DNA from: Rhizobium sp. L1K21
GTDB lineage: Bacteria; Pseudomonadota; Alphaproteobacteria; Rhizobiales; Rhizobiaceae
DNA length: 64,000 bases
Assembly (NCBI RefSeq): GCF_024055895.1
Contig: NZ_JAMXLE010000002.1
Location: 310,001-374,000 of the forward strand
Direction: 5' to 3'
Of this stretch, positions 8,511 through 18,594 are shown piece after piece. The notes beneath the pieces are model-generated. The model was not told the DNA's origin. It worked only from the letters and a program-made list of their open reading frames with translations, and did no database searches. The translations under genes were made by a program, and so were the position numbers. How positions within the stretch are numbered: position 1 is the first letter of the stretch; each line of letters begins with the position of its first letter.

Positions 8511-9809
8511 ATGTTGAAAAAAATCGTATTCGCAAGCGCTGCATTTGCGCTTTCCGCTTCCACGTCTTTTGCTGCTACCAACATCACCTGGTGGCACGGC
8601 ATGAGCGGCCATAACGGCGATGTCATCAACGAAATCGCCAAGAAGTTCAACGAATCGCAGAGCGAATGCGCACTGACGCCGGTTTCGAAGGGCACTTATG
8701 AAGAAGCGCTCGCCGCCGGTATCGCTGCCTTCCGTTCGGGCGAACAGCCCAACATCCTGCAGGTGTTTGACGCAGGCGCCGCAACGATCATCAACGCCAA
8801 GGGTGCTGCGGTTCCGGCTGAAGACCTGATCACCCAGGCAGGACACACATTCGATCGCGACGCTTTCATTGATGGCGTGCGTTACTTCTACGCTGACTCG
8901 GACGGCAAGTTCATCGGCATGCCTTTCAACTCTTCGGCTCCGATCATGTATATCAACGACGAAGCCCTGAAAAAGGCCGGCGTTGAAGCACCGAAGACCT
9001 GGGAAGAGTTTGAAGCTATCGCACCGAAGCTCAAGGAAGCCGGTTTCGTTCCGCTCGTTCAGTCTCAGCTGACCTGGGAATTCACCGAAAACTTCTTCTC
9101 ACGCAACAACATCCAGTTTGCGACCAACAACAACGGTTATGACAGCGTGCAGGGCACGGAAATCAACGTGACCGACCCCAACCACGTCATGATGTATGAG
9201 AAGCTGAAGGCTTGGGCCGACGAAGGCTACTTCGGCTATTACGGTGCCGGCTGGTCCGACAACCAGAAGGTTTTCGAAGAAAACAAGGCTGCACTCTGGA
9301 TCGGTTCTTCGGGTTCGTTCGGCGGACTGCAGAAGACGGCACAAATGCCCTTCTCAGCGACCTTCCTGCCCTACTGGAACTCCATTGATGGTGCCGGCGT
9401 ACACTCCTTCATCGGTGGCGCAGCACTGTTTGCAATGGCCGGCAAGCCGGAAGCGGAAAACAAGTGCACGGCTTCCTTCTTCCAGTTCCTGACGTCCCCT
9501 GAAATCCAGGTCTTCTATCATAAGTCGACCGGTTACGTTCCGATCACCAAGGCGGCTTATGAAATGGCCAAGAAGGAAGGCTATTACGAAGAAAAACCTG
9601 CTGCCGAAGTCGGTATCCTGCAGCTTTCGCTGCCGGGCGCTGAGTGGGACAAGGGCTATCGCCTGGGCTTCTACCCGCAGATTCGTGAAGTGATGGAACG
9701 TGAATATGGTCGCATCTTTGCCGGTGAAACGACCGTGAAGGACGCCATGGAAACCATCAAGAAAGAAGCCGACCAGCTTCTGGCCAAGTTTGCCAAGACG
9801 GCCAGCTAA
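8511..9809 (+). CDS. ugpB: sn-glycerol-3-phosphate ABC transporter, substrate-binding protein
   Basis: Periplasmic binding protein for glycerol-3-phosphate and glycerophosphodiesters. The 432 residues begin with a signal peptide (KKIVFASAAFALSASTSFA) cleaved before ATNITWWHGMSGHNG, which resembles the E. coli UgpB mature start. Other family features are FNSSAPIMYIND, and TGYVPITKAAYE near the C-terminus. It heads ugpBAEC, the usual gene order. Two Pho boxes lie upstream and a strong hairpin lies directly downstream, which could stabilise a ugpB-only mRNA and give more binding protein than permease. Confidence 0.95.
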   Translation: MLKKIVFASAAFALSASTSFAATNITWWHGMSGHNGDVINEIAKKFNESQSECALTPVSKGTYEEALAAGIAAFRSGEQPNILQVFDAGAATIINAKGAAVPAEDLITQAGHTFDRDAFIDGVRYFYADSDGKFIGMPFNSSAPIMYINDEALKKAGVEAPKTWEEFEAIAPKLKEAGFVPLVQSQLTWEFTENFFSRNNIQFATNNNGYDSVQGTEINVTDPNHVMMYEKLKAWADEGYFGYYGAGWSDNQKVFEENKAALWIGSSGSFGGLQKTAQMPFSATFLPYWNSIDGAGVHSFIGGAALFAMAGKPEAENKCTASFFQFLTSPEIQVFYHKSTGYVPITKAAYEMAKKEGYYEEKPAAEVGILQLSLPGAEWDKGYRLGFYPQIREVMEREYGRIFAGETTVKDAMETIKKEADQLLAKFAKTAS

Positions 9810-9832
9810 TCCACTTCATCAAGCATGACGAA

Positions 9833-9862
9833 GCATCCGGGAGGTCACCTCCCGGATGTTTT
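9833..9862 (+). terminator. stem-loop between ugpB and ugpA (attenuating or mRNA-stabilising)
   Basis: A perfect 11-bp stem with arms CATCCGGGAGG (9834-9844) and CCTCCCGGATG (9848-9858) and a 3-nt loop, followed by TTTT. It sits in the 81-bp gap between ugpB and ugpA. Partial terminators or RNA-protecting hairpins after a binding-protein gene are common in ABC operons, where they raise the ratio of binding protein to permease. Which role applies here is not shown by the sequence. Confidence 0.75.
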
Positions 9863-9890
9863 ACGATTTCAGAAAAGTCCGGCTGGCACG

Positions 9891-10772
9891 ATGAAAAGAG
9901 TTCAATTTTCCCATCCCTATCTGCCCTATCTATTTCTGCTGCCGCAGATGGCCGTGATTTTCATCTTTTTCTATTGGCCCTCCGCTCAGGCCATTCAATC
10001 TTCATTCTATCTGGAAGATCCGTTCGGCTTCGGCTCGACCTTTGTGGGGATAAACAACTACACCGATATTCTCTCCTCTTCGGAATATATGAGAATTGCC
10101 TGGTTTACGGTGTGGTTCACAGTCCTCGTGACGTTCTTCTCACTCTCGATCGGTCTTTTATTGGCGGTGAAGGCCGATGCGATTCTAAAAGGGGCGAGTG
10201 CCTATAAGACCCTGCTGATTTCGGTCTATGCCGTTGCTCCGCCGGTTGCCGGCCTGATCGGGGTCATGTTCTTCGACCAGCATATCGGTCCTTTCGTCAA
10301 ATTCGCGGCCCTATTCGGCTGGGACATGAGGATCGGCATCAATTATTACGACACGGCAATTGCGATGATCACAATCGCTGTGTGGAAGCAAATCCCCTAT
10401 AATTTCATTTTCTTTCTCTCCGGCCTGCAGGGCATACCGGTCTCGGTGCGGGAGGCTTCGGCCATCGACTGCCGTTCGGGCTTGCGCCGCTTCTGGACGA
10501 TCACGCTGCCGCTTCTCTCGCCAACGGCGTTTTTCCTGCTGATCATCAATATGACCTATGCGCTTTTCGACACGTTCGGCATTGTCGATACAACCGTCAA
10601 GGACAAGGCGGCCAACAATCCGATTACCCTCGTTTACAAGGTCTATATGGACGGTTTTCGCGGCAACGATCTTGGCGGTTCCTCGGCACAATCGGTGATT
10701 TTGATGATCGTCGTCTTCGTTCTCACCATCTTCCAGTTCCGCTTTCTTGAGCGGCGCGTGCACTACAATTGA
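9891..10772 (+). CDS. ugpA: sn-glycerol-3-phosphate ABC transporter permease UgpA
   Basis: Inner-membrane permease of the Ugp importer, 293 residues with about six hydrophobic segments (first LPYLFLLPQMAVIFIFFYWP). The EAA-type cytoplasmic loop that contacts the ATPase reads REASAIDCRSGLRRFWTITLP near residue 185; the usual Ala-Ala-x-x-Asp-Gly is slightly altered to ASAIDCRSG. An in-frame start exists at 9825, but it would put the hairpin region into the coding sequence; the ATG at 9891 gives the family N-terminus. It lies 5 bp ahead of the ugpE ATG. Confidence 0.93.
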   Translation: MKRVQFSHPYLPYLFLLPQMAVIFIFFYWPSAQAIQSSFYLEDPFGFGSTFVGINNYTDILSSSEYMRIAWFTVWFTVLVTFFSLSIGLLLAVKADAILKGASAYKTLLISVYAVAPPVAGLIGVMFFDQHIGPFVKFAALFGWDMRIGINYYDTAIAMITIAVWKQIPYNFIFFLSGLQGIPVSVREASAIDCRSGLRRFWTITLPLLSPTAFFLLIINMTYALFDTFGIVDTTVKDKAANNPITLVYKVYMDGFRGNDLGGSSAQSVILMIVVFVLTIFQFRFLERRVHYN

Positions 10773-10777
10773 GAGGG

Positions 10778-11623
10778 ATGGGATCCGTGAAGAAATATAT
10801 CGACCATCTCATTCTCATTATCGGTGTTGTTTTCATGATGGGCCCGGTTGTGGTGGCCTTCATGACATCGACGCATGACGCCGCTGAAATCCACATGCAG
10901 GGGCTTATGACCACATGGGGCGGGCATTTTGCCGAGACCTATGACGAGGTGCTTTTTGAGAAAGGTGGCTTTACCGGCCAGGTGACCGGTCTGGCGATGC
11001 TGAAAAACTCCTTCATTCTCGGCATCGGGTTTGCCGTCGGCAAGATCGTGCTTTCCATGCTGGCAGCCTACGGGATCGTCTATTTCCGCTTCCGTATGGG
11101 TGTTGTGTTCTTCTGGATGATTTTTACGACCCTGCTGCTGCCGCTCGAGGTGCGTATCCTGCCCTCCTATATGGTGATGAGCAAACTCCATCTGATCGAC
11201 ACCTATTCCGGTTTGATCGTGCCATTGCTGGCCTCTGCGACAGGCACATTCTATTTCCGGCAATTCTTCAAATCCGTGCCGGATGAGCTTCTCGAGGCAG
11301 CCCGCATCGATGGTGCCGGACCGTTCAAATTCTTCATCGATATTCTGGTGCCGCTCTCCCGCAACATGGTGGCGGCCATTTTCGTGATCATGTTCGTCTA
11401 TGGCTGGAACCAGTATCTCTGGCCGATGCTGATGACGACAGATGAAAGCTTCTTCACGCTGGTGCGCGGCATCAAGCAGATCCTGCTCGTTTGGGTCGGT
11501 TCCCAAATCCCCGATTACAATCAGGCCTTTGCGCTTGCCGTTCTGGCGATGCTGCCACCCATTCTGGTCGTCATCATCTTCCAGAGCTGGTTCATCAAGG
11601 GCCTGACCGAGAGCGATAAATAG
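10778..11623 (+). CDS. ugpE: sn-glycerol-3-phosphate ABC transporter permease UgpE
   Basis: Second permease of the Ugp importer, 281 residues, six membrane segments. The EAA loop LEAARIDGAGPFKFFIDILVP near residue 175 is canonical. Three starts compete: a TTG at 10769, the ATG at 10778 (RBS directly adjacent, poorly spaced) and a GTG at 10787, which has the best spacing from GAGAGGGA. The first residues (MGSV or VKKYID) therefore remain uncertain. Followed by ugpC after 12 bp. Confidence 0.93.
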   Translation: MGSVKKYIDHLILIIGVVFMMGPVVVAFMTSTHDAAEIHMQGLMTTWGGHFAETYDEVLFEKGGFTGQVTGLAMLKNSFILGIGFAVGKIVLSMLAAYGIVYFRFRMGVVFFWMIFTTLLLPLEVRILPSYMVMSKLHLIDTYSGLIVPLLASATGTFYFRQFFKSVPDELLEAARIDGAGPFKFFIDILVPLSRNMVAAIFVIMFVYGWNQYLWPMLMTTDESFFTLVRGIKQILLVWVGSQIPDYNQAFALAVLAMLPPILVVIIFQSWFIKGLTESDK

Positions 11624-11635
11624 GAACGATATTTC

Positions 11636-12688
11636 ATGGCCAATATCCAGATCGCCAATGTTTCCAAAACTTATGCGGGCGACATCCACGCCGTAAAATC
11701 CGTCAATATCGATATCGCCGACGGCGAGTTCATCGTGCTTGTCGGGCCATCCGGCTGCGGAAAGTCCACGCTGTTGCGCATGATTGCGGGCCTGGAAACA
11801 ATCACCAGCGGAACCGCGAGCATTGGCGGAAAAATTGTCAACAAGGTTGAACCCGCCGAGCGGGATATTGCCATGGTGTTTCAGAACTATGCGCTCTATC
11901 CGCATATGAGCGTTTACGCCAATATGGCCTACGGCCTGAAAAACCGCGGCACACCAAAAGCAGAAATCGATGCGCGGGTGAAAGAGGCCGTTCGCATGCT
12001 TGAGCTGGAACCCTACCTTGATCGCAAACCACGCGCGCTTTCAGGCGGGCAGCGCCAGCGTGTCGCCATGGGGCGCGCCATCGTGCGCAAGCCGGCGGCG
12101 TTTCTCTTCGATGAGCCGCTGTCAAACCTGGATGCAAAGCTGCGCGTTTCCATGCGCGGCGAAATCAAACAATTGCAGAAGCGGCTCGGCACCACATCGC
12201 TTTATGTAACCCACGACCAGCTGGAAGCCATGACACTGGCAGACAGGCTCGTGGTTCTGAACCGCGGCGAAGTGGAGCAAATCGGCACGCCGTTGGATGT
12301 CTATCACAATCCTGCCTCGACCTTCGTGGCGGGTTTTATCGGCTCACCGGCGATGAATCTTGTCAATGTGGAGATTACAGGCCAGACCATTGCCTTCGGA
12401 GACCAGACCATTTCGGTTGAGAACCGCACTCTGCCTCAGGGCAAATCCACACTGGGGATTCGCCCTGAAGATTTGCGGCTGGCGCAGGACGGCAGCGGCT
12501 TTGCCTTTCACGTGGATTACATTGAGGAGCTGGGCGCGCAACGTTTGGTGCACGGCCACGCTTCGGGAACACCGCTCACCGTTACTCTTTCTTCCGAGGT
12601 GGCACTGCCTGAAGACATTCGTCTTTCCGTCCTTGCTGAAAAACTGCATTTCTTTTCTGCCGAGACGGGCAAGCGCATCACCGCTTAA
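11636..12688 (+). CDS. ugpC: sn-glycerol-3-phosphate ABC transporter ATP-binding protein UgpC
   Basis: ATPase of the Ugp importer, 350 residues. Walker [10 protein letters not shown] is near residue 38, Q-loop [12 protein letters not shown], signature [14 protein letters not shown], Walker [12 protein letters not shown] and H-loop VTHDQLEAM, all intact. The C-terminal third forms the MalK/UgpC-type OB-fold regulatory region (GIRPEDLRL). Last gene of ugpBAEC; no ugpQ phosphodiesterase follows, unlike in E. coli. No clear terminator is seen in the 173 bp to the cupin gene. Confidence 0.95.
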   Translation: MANIQIANVSKTYAGDIHAVKSVNIDIADGEFIVLVGPSGCGKSTLLRMIAGLETITSGTASIGGKIVNKVEPAERDIAMVFQNYALYPHMSVYANMAYGLKNRGTPKAEIDARVKEAVRMLELEPYLDRKPRALSGGQRQRVAMGRAIVRKPAAFLFDEPLSNLDAKLRVSMRGEIKQLQKRLGTTSLYVTHDQLEAMTLADRLVVLNRGEVEQIGTPLDVYHNPASTFVAGFIGSPAMNLVNVEITGQTIAFGDQTISVENRTLPQGKSTLGIRPEDLRLAQDGSGFAFHVDYIEELGAQRLVHGHASGTPLTVTLSSEVALPEDIRLSVLAEKLHFFSAETGKRITA

Positions 12689-12861
12689 GCCCGGCTTGAA
12701 GCGCTTTTCCCGAATTGGAACAGCTGCCCTGACCCAGAACGGGCGTTGAGGCGCATTTTGCGGCACTTCCTGGAGGGTTCGCTAAAACTTGAGCCTTTTC
12801 CAGAACGGTAAACTCATCTTTGCCGTGTAAGGCTGCACCCGACTTGACTGTGGGGGTAAGT

Positions 12862-13377
12862 ATGGCATTTCCATTTAATACAATTTTCGCGTTCGTATCC
12901 GTTCTTGGTGCGATGAAGATCAACGAAGCCCCGGCGGCGGGACCATCCGTCATTTCCGGTACGGCCAACAATCTGGAGATGAAGCCATCTCCTATCGAGC
13001 CATCGTGGATTTTGGAGGGCAATCCGAACGCGCGTATTGGCGAGCATTCGCAAAGTGACGACGACGCTGCAATGACGGCGATCTGGGACTGCACGGCAGG
13101 CCGTTTCAACTGGTATTATGGCTGGGACGAAACCGTCATGATCATTGAAGGCGAAGTGCATGTGACGGACGAGGATGGTGTGACCCGCACCTTGCGCGCG
13201 GGCGACATTGCCTATTTCCGGGGCAAGACCTGGGCGACATGGCAAATCGACAATTATGTCCGCAAAATTGCCTTCGTGCGCCGCCCCTTCCCCGGGCCGC
13301 TGCAGCTGGCCATCAAGCTTCGCAACAAGCTGAAAGCGATGCGCTCGGGCGGAACCCCGTTGCGAAGCGGGCTGTGA
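12862..13377 (+). CDS. cupin-domain protein, function unknown
   Basis: A 171-residue protein with one cupin domain of the DUF861/EutQ-like type: AIWDCTAGRFNWYYGWDETVMIIEGEVHVTDEDG, then LRAGDIAYFRGKTWATWQID. The N-terminus is hydrophobic (MAFPFNTIFAFVSVLGAM) and could be a membrane anchor or signal segment. The C-terminal KLRNKLKAMRSGG is basic. The start at 12862 (GGGGGTAAGT upstream) is chosen over an upstream in-frame GTG/ATG at 12820. It lies 40 bp before gshB on the same strand, so cotranscription is plausible. The ligand is unknown. Confidence 0.75.
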   Translation: MAFPFNTIFAFVSVLGAMKINEAPAAGPSVISGTANNLEMKPSPIEPSWILEGNPNARIGEHSQSDDDAAMTAIWDCTAGRFNWYYGWDETVMIIEGEVHVTDEDGVTRTLRAGDIAYFRGKTWATWQIDNYVRKIAFVRRPFPGPLQLAIKLRNKLKAMRSGGTPLRSGL

Positions 13378-13417
13378 CATCCTAAATGGGGGGAACTGAT
13401 TTCTCGGGGACCCCCAA

Positions 13418-14362
13418 ATGGCCAAAATCCGCAATGTCGCGGTCCAGATGGACCATGTTTCATCCATCCAGATCGCCGGTGATTCCACCTTTGCCATGAG
13501 CCTTGAGGCGCAAGAGCGCGGCTACAAGCTCTTCCACTATACGCCGGATCGGCTCTCGCTTCGTGACGGCAAGGTCTATGCCACAGTGGAACCGATGGTT
13601 TTGCGCGACGTGAAAGGAGACCATTTCGAGCTCGGTGAACCCGAACGTGTGGACCTTTCCACCATGGATGTTGTCCTGCTGCGCCAGGACCCGCCCTTCG
13701 ACATGTCCTACATCACTTCCACGCATCTGTTGGAGCGCATTCATCCGAAGACGCTGGTGGTGAACGACCCGGCATGGGTGCGCAACTCGCCGGAAAAGAT
13801 TTTCGTGACCGAGTTTCCCGACCTCATGCCGAAGACGTTGATTACCCGCGATCCGGGCGAAATCCGCGCGTTTCGCGATGAGCTGGGCGACGTCATCATC
13901 AAGCCGCTTTACGGAAATGGCGGTGCGGGTGTGTTCCATCTGACCAAGGGCGACCGTAACCTGTCTTCACTTCTGGAGATGTTTTCCGCGCAGTTCCGCG
14001 AGCCGTTCATTGCGCAGGAGTATCTGCCGGATGTGCGCAAGGGCGACAAACGCATTATTCTCATCGACGGTGAGCCTGTCGGCGCGATCAACCGCGTGCC
14101 AGCAGAGCATGACAGCCGCTCCAACATGCATGTGGGCGGACGCGCCGAACATTCCGAGCTGACGGAAAGAGAAAAGGAAATCTGCGCCCGTATTGGCCCG
14201 GCACTTCGTGAACGCGGCTTCCTGCTTGTCGGTATCGATGTGATCGGCAATTATCTGACCGAGATCAATGTGACGTCGCCCACCGGCATCCGTGAAGTCA
14301 AGAAGTTCGGCGGCGCGGATATTGCAAGCCTCCTATGGGATGCAATTGAAGCAAAACGCTAA
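13418..14362 (+). CDS. gshB: glutathione synthetase
   Basis: ATP-grasp ligase that joins gamma-glutamylcysteine and glycine to make glutathione. The 314 residues are the usual length. Seen: [15 protein letters not shown] in the substrate domain, [18 protein letters not shown] (ATP-grasp glycine-rich loop), [22 protein letters not shown], and the metal-binding end [19 protein letters not shown]. The GST at the left edge of the window is a possible user of glutathione but is not linked. Preceded by the cupin gene. Confidence 0.96.
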   Translation: MAKIRNVAVQMDHVSSIQIAGDSTFAMSLEAQERGYKLFHYTPDRLSLRDGKVYATVEPMVLRDVKGDHFELGEPERVDLSTMDVVLLRQDPPFDMSYITSTHLLERIHPKTLVVNDPAWVRNSPEKIFVTEFPDLMPKTLITRDPGEIRAFRDELGDVIIKPLYGNGGAGVFHLTKGDRNLSSLLEMFSAQFREPFIAQEYLPDVRKGDKRIILIDGEPVGAINRVPAEHDSRSNMHVGGRAEHSELTEREKEICARIGPALRERGFLLVGIDVIGNYLTEINVTSPTGIREVKKFGGADIASLLWDAIEAKR

Positions 14363-14464
14363 ACCGCAATATGCCCAAAATTGGCCGCTAAGATTGGCAT
14401 AAAGCACGTTTATGCCAGCTTGATGCCGGAGTAGATGTTCCCTTGAAGACTAAGGGGACATGGC

Positions 14465-14995
14465 ATGCGCATTTTCAAAATTCTTCTGTTCGTTTTTATC
14501 ACTGCCAGCCTTGCAGCTTGCTCAAGCACGGCGGAAAAACTCCGTAACAAAAGCGACCGCTATCAGCTTTCGTCCACGATCGGAAAACCCTATGCAGCCA
14601 TTGCTGCATCCAAGTCTCTCAAAGAAGCCGAACTCTTCGCCACGCGCGAAACATATGGACGCCTGATCGATCAGGTGACACTGCCGAGTGGAGACACGGT
14701 CTATAAACATGCCGGATTGCGGGAGGCTGGTGAATCCAGTTTCGATTTCTCCGGCCTTATCGGAACGAGCAAGACGAAGCTTGAATATGCAATATACTAT
14801 TTCCGCGTCGGTCCCGATGGCATGATACGAGACTATGCGAACGGCATTGTTCAGGGCGACAGGGTCAACTGCATTGCGTTCATCAGCGGCCTGATTACCA
14901 CCTGCCAGAACACCGACACGCTCACAGCCGACTTCACCTATATTGATACAATCGTTCGCACCGCCAACGGAAAACCGTATAGCGCCTGGCAATAG
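14465..14995 (+). CDS. putative outer-membrane or periplasmic lipoprotein
   Basis: A 176-residue protein with a lipoprotein signal peptide: MRIFKILLFVFITASLAAC, lipobox LAAC with Cys19 as the acylation site, followed by SSTAEKL. Ser at +2 favours outer-membrane sorting. The rest is soluble and carries two cysteines in GDRVNCIAFISGLITTCQN. No family is recognised with confidence. It is monocistronic by position, with a hairpin followed by a T run about 20 bp after its stop. Confidence 0.75.
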   Translation: MRIFKILLFVFITASLAACSSTAEKLRNKSDRYQLSSTIGKPYAAIAASKSLKEAELFATRETYGRLIDQVTLPSGDTVYKHAGLREAGESSFDFSGLIGTSKTKLEYAIYYFRVGPDGMIRDYANGIVQGDRVNCIAFISGLITTCQNTDTLTADFTYIDTIVRTANGKPYSAWQ

Positions 14996-15016
14996 GTCGA
15001 AATGTCACCGGAAAGC

Positions 15017-15049
15017 AGCTCACGCTCCCTTGCTGCTTGTGAGCTTTTT
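15017..15049 (+). terminator. probable terminator of the lipoprotein gene
   Basis: Stem AGCTCAC / GTGAGCT (15017-15023 and 15039-15045) with a 15-nt loop and five T at the end. The loop is long, so strength is moderate. Its position 20 bp after the stop supports the role. Confidence 0.5.
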
Positions 15050-15209
15050 GTTCTTCAAATACAACCCGATACAACTTTTATATGCATTTCTGAGCAGTTT
15101 GTTCATTTCCTGTTCTTGTTTTATTCACGCTAATGTGCATCAATAGCCCAAGTCAAGCAGGAACTCCAGTTTCTGCCGGAGCGTCAGGCATTTTGATGAG
15201 GGGCATCCA

Positions 15210-16742
15210 ATGGTATCGCGTGTTGCGACAGTTGCATTTCATGGCATAGAAGGCGTTCCTGTCGATGTGCAGGTGATGGTTGCACCGGGAAACGTCGGCA
15301 TGCATATCGTGGGCCTGCCCGACAAGGCCGTCGCTGAGAGCCGCGAGCGGGTGCAGGCTGCCCTGCATGCTTCAGGTCTGTCGCTGCCTGGCAAGAAAGT
15401 GACCATCAATCTGGCACCTGCAGACCTGCCCAAAGAGGGCAGCCATTACGATCTTGCCATCGCGCTTGGGCTGATGGCCGCGTTGGGTGCCATTCCGGCC
15501 GATGCGCTGCAGGATTTCGCCGTTGTGGGCGAACTCAATCTTGATGGCACCATTGCAGCCGTTGCCGGCGCCTTGCCGGCGGCAATTGCGGCGAACGCCA
15601 TGGGAAAGGGCCTCATTTGCCCTGCGGCCAGCGGGGCTGAAGCGGCCTGGGCCGGAGACGGCATTGATATCCTGGCACCAAGAAGCCTGATTGCGCTGGC
15701 CAATCATTTTCGCGGCACGCAGGTGCTTTCACGGCCCGAGCCTGCCGTTCGCCAGATGCCCGCCAACCTGCCCGACCTTGCTGATATAAAGGGACAGGAA
15801 AGCGCCAAACGGGCGCTCGAGGTTGCCGCGGCAGGTGGGCATAATCTTCTCATGATCGGCCCGCCTGGCTCTGGAAAATCCATGCTGGCGTCGCGCCTGC
15901 CCTCCATTTTGCCACCCCTCTCGGCTGCCGAACTCCTGGACGTGTCGATGATACAGTCCATCGCCGGGCAGCTTTCCGGCGGCAAACTCTCAGACCGCCG
16001 TCCCTTTCGTGCGCCGCATCATTCAGCCACAATGGCAGCCCTTGTGGGTGGCGGATTGCGGGCGCGCCCTGGTGAGGTTTCGCTGGCGCATAACGGTGTG
16101 CTCTTTCTCGATGAGCTTCCGGAATTTACCCCGCAAGCGCTGGATGCGCTGCGGCAACCGCTGGAAACGGGCGAATGCGTGATTGCGCGCGCCAATCACC
16201 GCGTTTCTTATCCAGCCAATATCCAGCTTGTGGCGGCGATGAACCCCTGCCGGTGTGGCATGGCCGGAGAACCGGGACATACCTGCGCACGCGGGATCAG
16301 ATGTGCTGCGGATTACCAGGGGCGGATATCGGGACCGTTAATGGATCGCATCGATATTCGCATTGATGTTCCGGCCGTCACCGCGATGGATCTCATCAAA
16401 CCAATGGCGGCGGAATCGAGCGCCGATGTCGCACGCCGCGTTGCCTTTGCCCGTGACATGCAGCGGGAACGGTTTCTGGCGCTTGGTGAGGCGAGATTGC
16501 GAACCAATGCACAATGCTCGACCGCTTTGATTGAGAAAATTGCAGAGCCCGATCCAAACGGATTGCAGCTCTTGAGAGATGCGGCGGAGAAGATGAAATT
16601 CTCCGCACGCGGCTATCACCGAATTCTGAAGGTCGCACGAACGCTGGCTGACCTGGATGGACAGGCGACGGTTGGAAAGCTGCACCTGGCTGAAGCCATA
16701 TCCTACCGTATCGCCGGGGACAGGCTAATGGCGGCGGCGTGA
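15210..16742 (+). CDS. comM: YifB/ComM family Mg-chelatase-like AAA+ ATPase
   Basis: A 510-residue hexameric helicase-like protein. ComM promotes branch migration during natural transformation in some gammaproteobacteria; the role in this organism is unknown. Domains: an N-terminal Lon-substrate-like fold (VAFHGIEGVPVDVQVMVAPG), a Mg-chelatase AAA+ core with Walker A MIGPPGSGKSMLA near residue 217 and Walker B VLFLDELPEF, sensor region AAMNPCRCGMAG, and a C-terminal ComM domain (FSARGYHRILKVARTLADLDG). The four cysteines in NPCRCG...HTCARGIRC may bind zinc. RBS AGGGG precedes the ATG. Confidence 0.93.
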   Translation: MVSRVATVAFHGIEGVPVDVQVMVAPGNVGMHIVGLPDKAVAESRERVQAALHASGLSLPGKKVTINLAPADLPKEGSHYDLAIALGLMAALGAIPADALQDFAVVGELNLDGTIAAVAGALPAAIAANAMGKGLICPAASGAEAAWAGDGIDILAPRSLIALANHFRGTQVLSRPEPAVRQMPANLPDLADIKGQESAKRALEVAAAGGHNLLMIGPPGSGKSMLASRLPSILPPLSAAELLDVSMIQSIAGQLSGGKLSDRRPFRAPHHSATMAALVGGGLRARPGEVSLAHNGVLFLDELPEFTPQALDALRQPLETGECVIARANHRVSYPANIQLVAAMNPCRCGMAGEPGHTCARGIRCAADYQGRISGPLMDRIDIRIDVPAVTAMDLIKPMAAESSADVARRVAFARDMQRERFLALGEARLRTNAQCSTALIEKIAEPDPNGLQLLRDAAEKMKFSARGYHRILKVARTLADLDGQATVGKLHLAEAISYRIAGDRLMAAA

Positions 16743-16777
16743 ATGGGCGCCCTTTTTAAGAAGCGCCCCGCTTCCCG

Positions 16778-17743
16778 TTATTCGCCGAGGCCGTCAAACA
16801 GGGCGGTCGAAAGATAGCGTTCGGCAAATGACGGAATGATAACGACGATGTTCTTGCCGGCGTTTTCTGCGCGGCTGCCAACCTTGATGGCAGCAGCCAA
16901 AGCCGCACCGGACGAAATGCCGACCGGAACGCCTTCAATGCGGGCAACGTCGCGGGCCATTGCAAAGGCCTCATCATTGCTGATCGTGACCACCTCATCA
17001 TAAATCGACGTGTCGAGAATGGGCGGCGCAAAGCCCGCTCCGATCCCCTGGATCTTGTGCGGGCCAGGATTGCCACCTGACAGAACGGGACTGTCCGCCG
17101 GCTCGACGGCCACAACCTTCACCTCGGGCTTCTTGGATTTGAGTACCTGCCCGGTGCCGGTGATCGTGCCACCCGTGCCGATGCCGGAAACGAAAATATC
17201 GACCGTACCATTGGTATCGTTCCAGATTTCCTCGGCGGTCGTCTTGCGATGGATTTCGGGATTGGCCGGGTTTTCGAATTGTTGCGGAATGATTGCATCC
17301 GGCAGGGTCGCCGCCAACTCTTCGGCCTTGGCGATTGCGCCCTTCATGCCTTTCGGTCCTTCAGTGAGCACCAGTTCAGCGCCAAGAAGCGCCAGCATCT
17401 TGCGCCGCTCAATCGACATGGTCTCGGGCATGGTCAGGATCAGGCGATAGCCCTTCGCCGCCGCCGTAAAGGCAAGTGCAATCCCGGTGTTGCCGGAGGT
17501 GGGCTCCACGAGCACGGTCTTTCCGGGTGTTATCTTGCCCTGCGCCTCAAGCGCGTCGATCATCGCGACACCGATACGGTCTTTCACAGACGCAATCGGG
17601 TTGAAGAATTCAAGCTTGGCGAGAAGATTGGCTTTCACGCCCTTTTCTTTCGCGAGCTTGTCCAGCCGCACGATGGGCGTATCGCCGACAGTCTCTAAAA
17701 TGGAGCTATAGACGCGCCCGCGTCCCGGCTTCTTCTCGGTCAT
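16778..17743 (-). CDS. cysK: cysteine synthase A
   Basis: PLP enzyme that makes L-cysteine from O-acetylserine and sulfide. The 321-residue length fits. The PLP lysine is in [12 protein letters not shown] near residue 46; the substrate loop [13 protein letters not shown] and phosphate cup [13 protein letters not shown] are intact. The frame opens at 17854, but the ATG at 17743 has RBS AGGGAGAA and begins [20 protein letters not shown]. Convergent with comM (35 bp apart, a weak GGGCGC/GCGCCC inverted repeat between them). The C-terminus ends in FDGLGE. Confidence 0.96.
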   Translation of the reverse strand: MTEKKPGRGRVYSSILETVGDTPIVRLDKLAKEKGVKANLLAKLEFFNPIASVKDRIGVAMIDALEAQGKITPGKTVLVEPTSGNTGIALAFTAAAKGYRLILTMPETMSIERRKMLALLGAELVLTEGPKGMKGAIAKAEELAATLPDAIIPQQFENPANPEIHRKTTAEEIWNDTNGTVDIFVSGIGTGGTITGTGQVLKSKKPEVKVVAVEPADSPVLSGGNPGPHKIQGIGAGFAPPILDTSIYDEVVTISNDEAFAMARDVARIEGVPVGISSGAALAAAIKVGSRAENAGKNIVVIIPSFAERYLSTALFDGLGE

Positions 17744-18001
17744 GATGTTTCTCCCTTGGCGGTTATATTTCCTCAATTCAAGATAGGCGCTTCTGCTCTG
17801 AGCCGCCAGAACCGAAAATCCATGGGGAACGAAACCGATAGAAAATTCCGCCAATGCGGCTGCTTTTGCTAAAAAACCGTGGACCTGTTTTGTGCGTATT
17901 GCGATTCATACTGCTGTGGCAGCAGGAATGCGGCCGCACGCACAATCCCAATATCGTCCTTGTGACAATTCCGAAAAACACCCGTTCAAGCAGCAAGCGT
18001 G

Positions 18002-18472
18002 TCAAACGCCGGTGGATCCAAAACCGCCGGCACCGCGGGCGGTCTGTGACACCGACTGGCTTTCTGCCACCGATACACGCGTGACCGGTGCGATCACCAT
18101 TTGTGCAATTCGCATTCCCCGCTCAATGAGAAACTCCTCCTCGCCATGATTGATGAGGAGAACCTTCACTTCGCCGCGATAGTCGCTATCAATCGTGCCC
18201 GGCGTATTGAGGCAGGTAATGCCATGTTTGAAGGCGAGGCCTGAGCGCGGACGTATCTGTGCTTCAAAGCCTTCAGGAACTTCAAAGATAAATCCAGTGG
18301 GAACGAGAGCCCGTTTGCCGGGCATCAACATCATTGGCCGATCTTGAGCCACAGCTGCGCGCAGATCCATGCCCGCAGCACCTTCCGTTTCATAAGAGGG
18401 CAAATCAAGACCCTCACCATGCTCAAGTCGGGTGAGAGAAAGCCGCGGTGATGTTTGAGAATGCATGTTCAT
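18002..18472 (-). CDS. dut: deoxyuridine 5'-triphosphate nucleotidohydrolase (dUTPase)
   Basis: Hydrolyses dUTP to dUMP, preventing uracil incorporation and feeding thymidylate synthesis. The 156 residues contain all five trimeric dUTPase motifs: [11 protein letters not shown] (I), RPRSGLA (II), [20 protein letters not shown] (III), [14 protein letters not shown] (IV) and the Gly-rich tail [10 protein letters not shown] (V). A second ATG at 18466 is equally possible as start. Divergent from prfC (122 bp). In many relatives dut sits next to coaBC, but here they are about 8 kb apart. Confidence 0.96.
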   Translation of the reverse strand: MNMHSQTSPRLSLTRLEHGEGLDLPSYETEGAAGMDLRAAVAQDRPMMLMPGKRALVPTGFIFEVPEGFEAQIRPRSGLAFKHGITCLNTPGTIDSDYRGEVKVLLINHGEEEFLIERGMRIAQMVIAPVTRVSVAESQSVSQTARGAGGFGSTGV

Positions 18473-18594
18473 CGGCGTCCAATCCGTTCGCTGGTGAAGC
18501 TTTTCATTGTTCCTCGGTCGAGTCGGGCCAGCGGGTCAATTGCACTTTCGGGTTTGAGCGGTTATGAGAGCCGCAATTCACAGGAAAATAGGAA

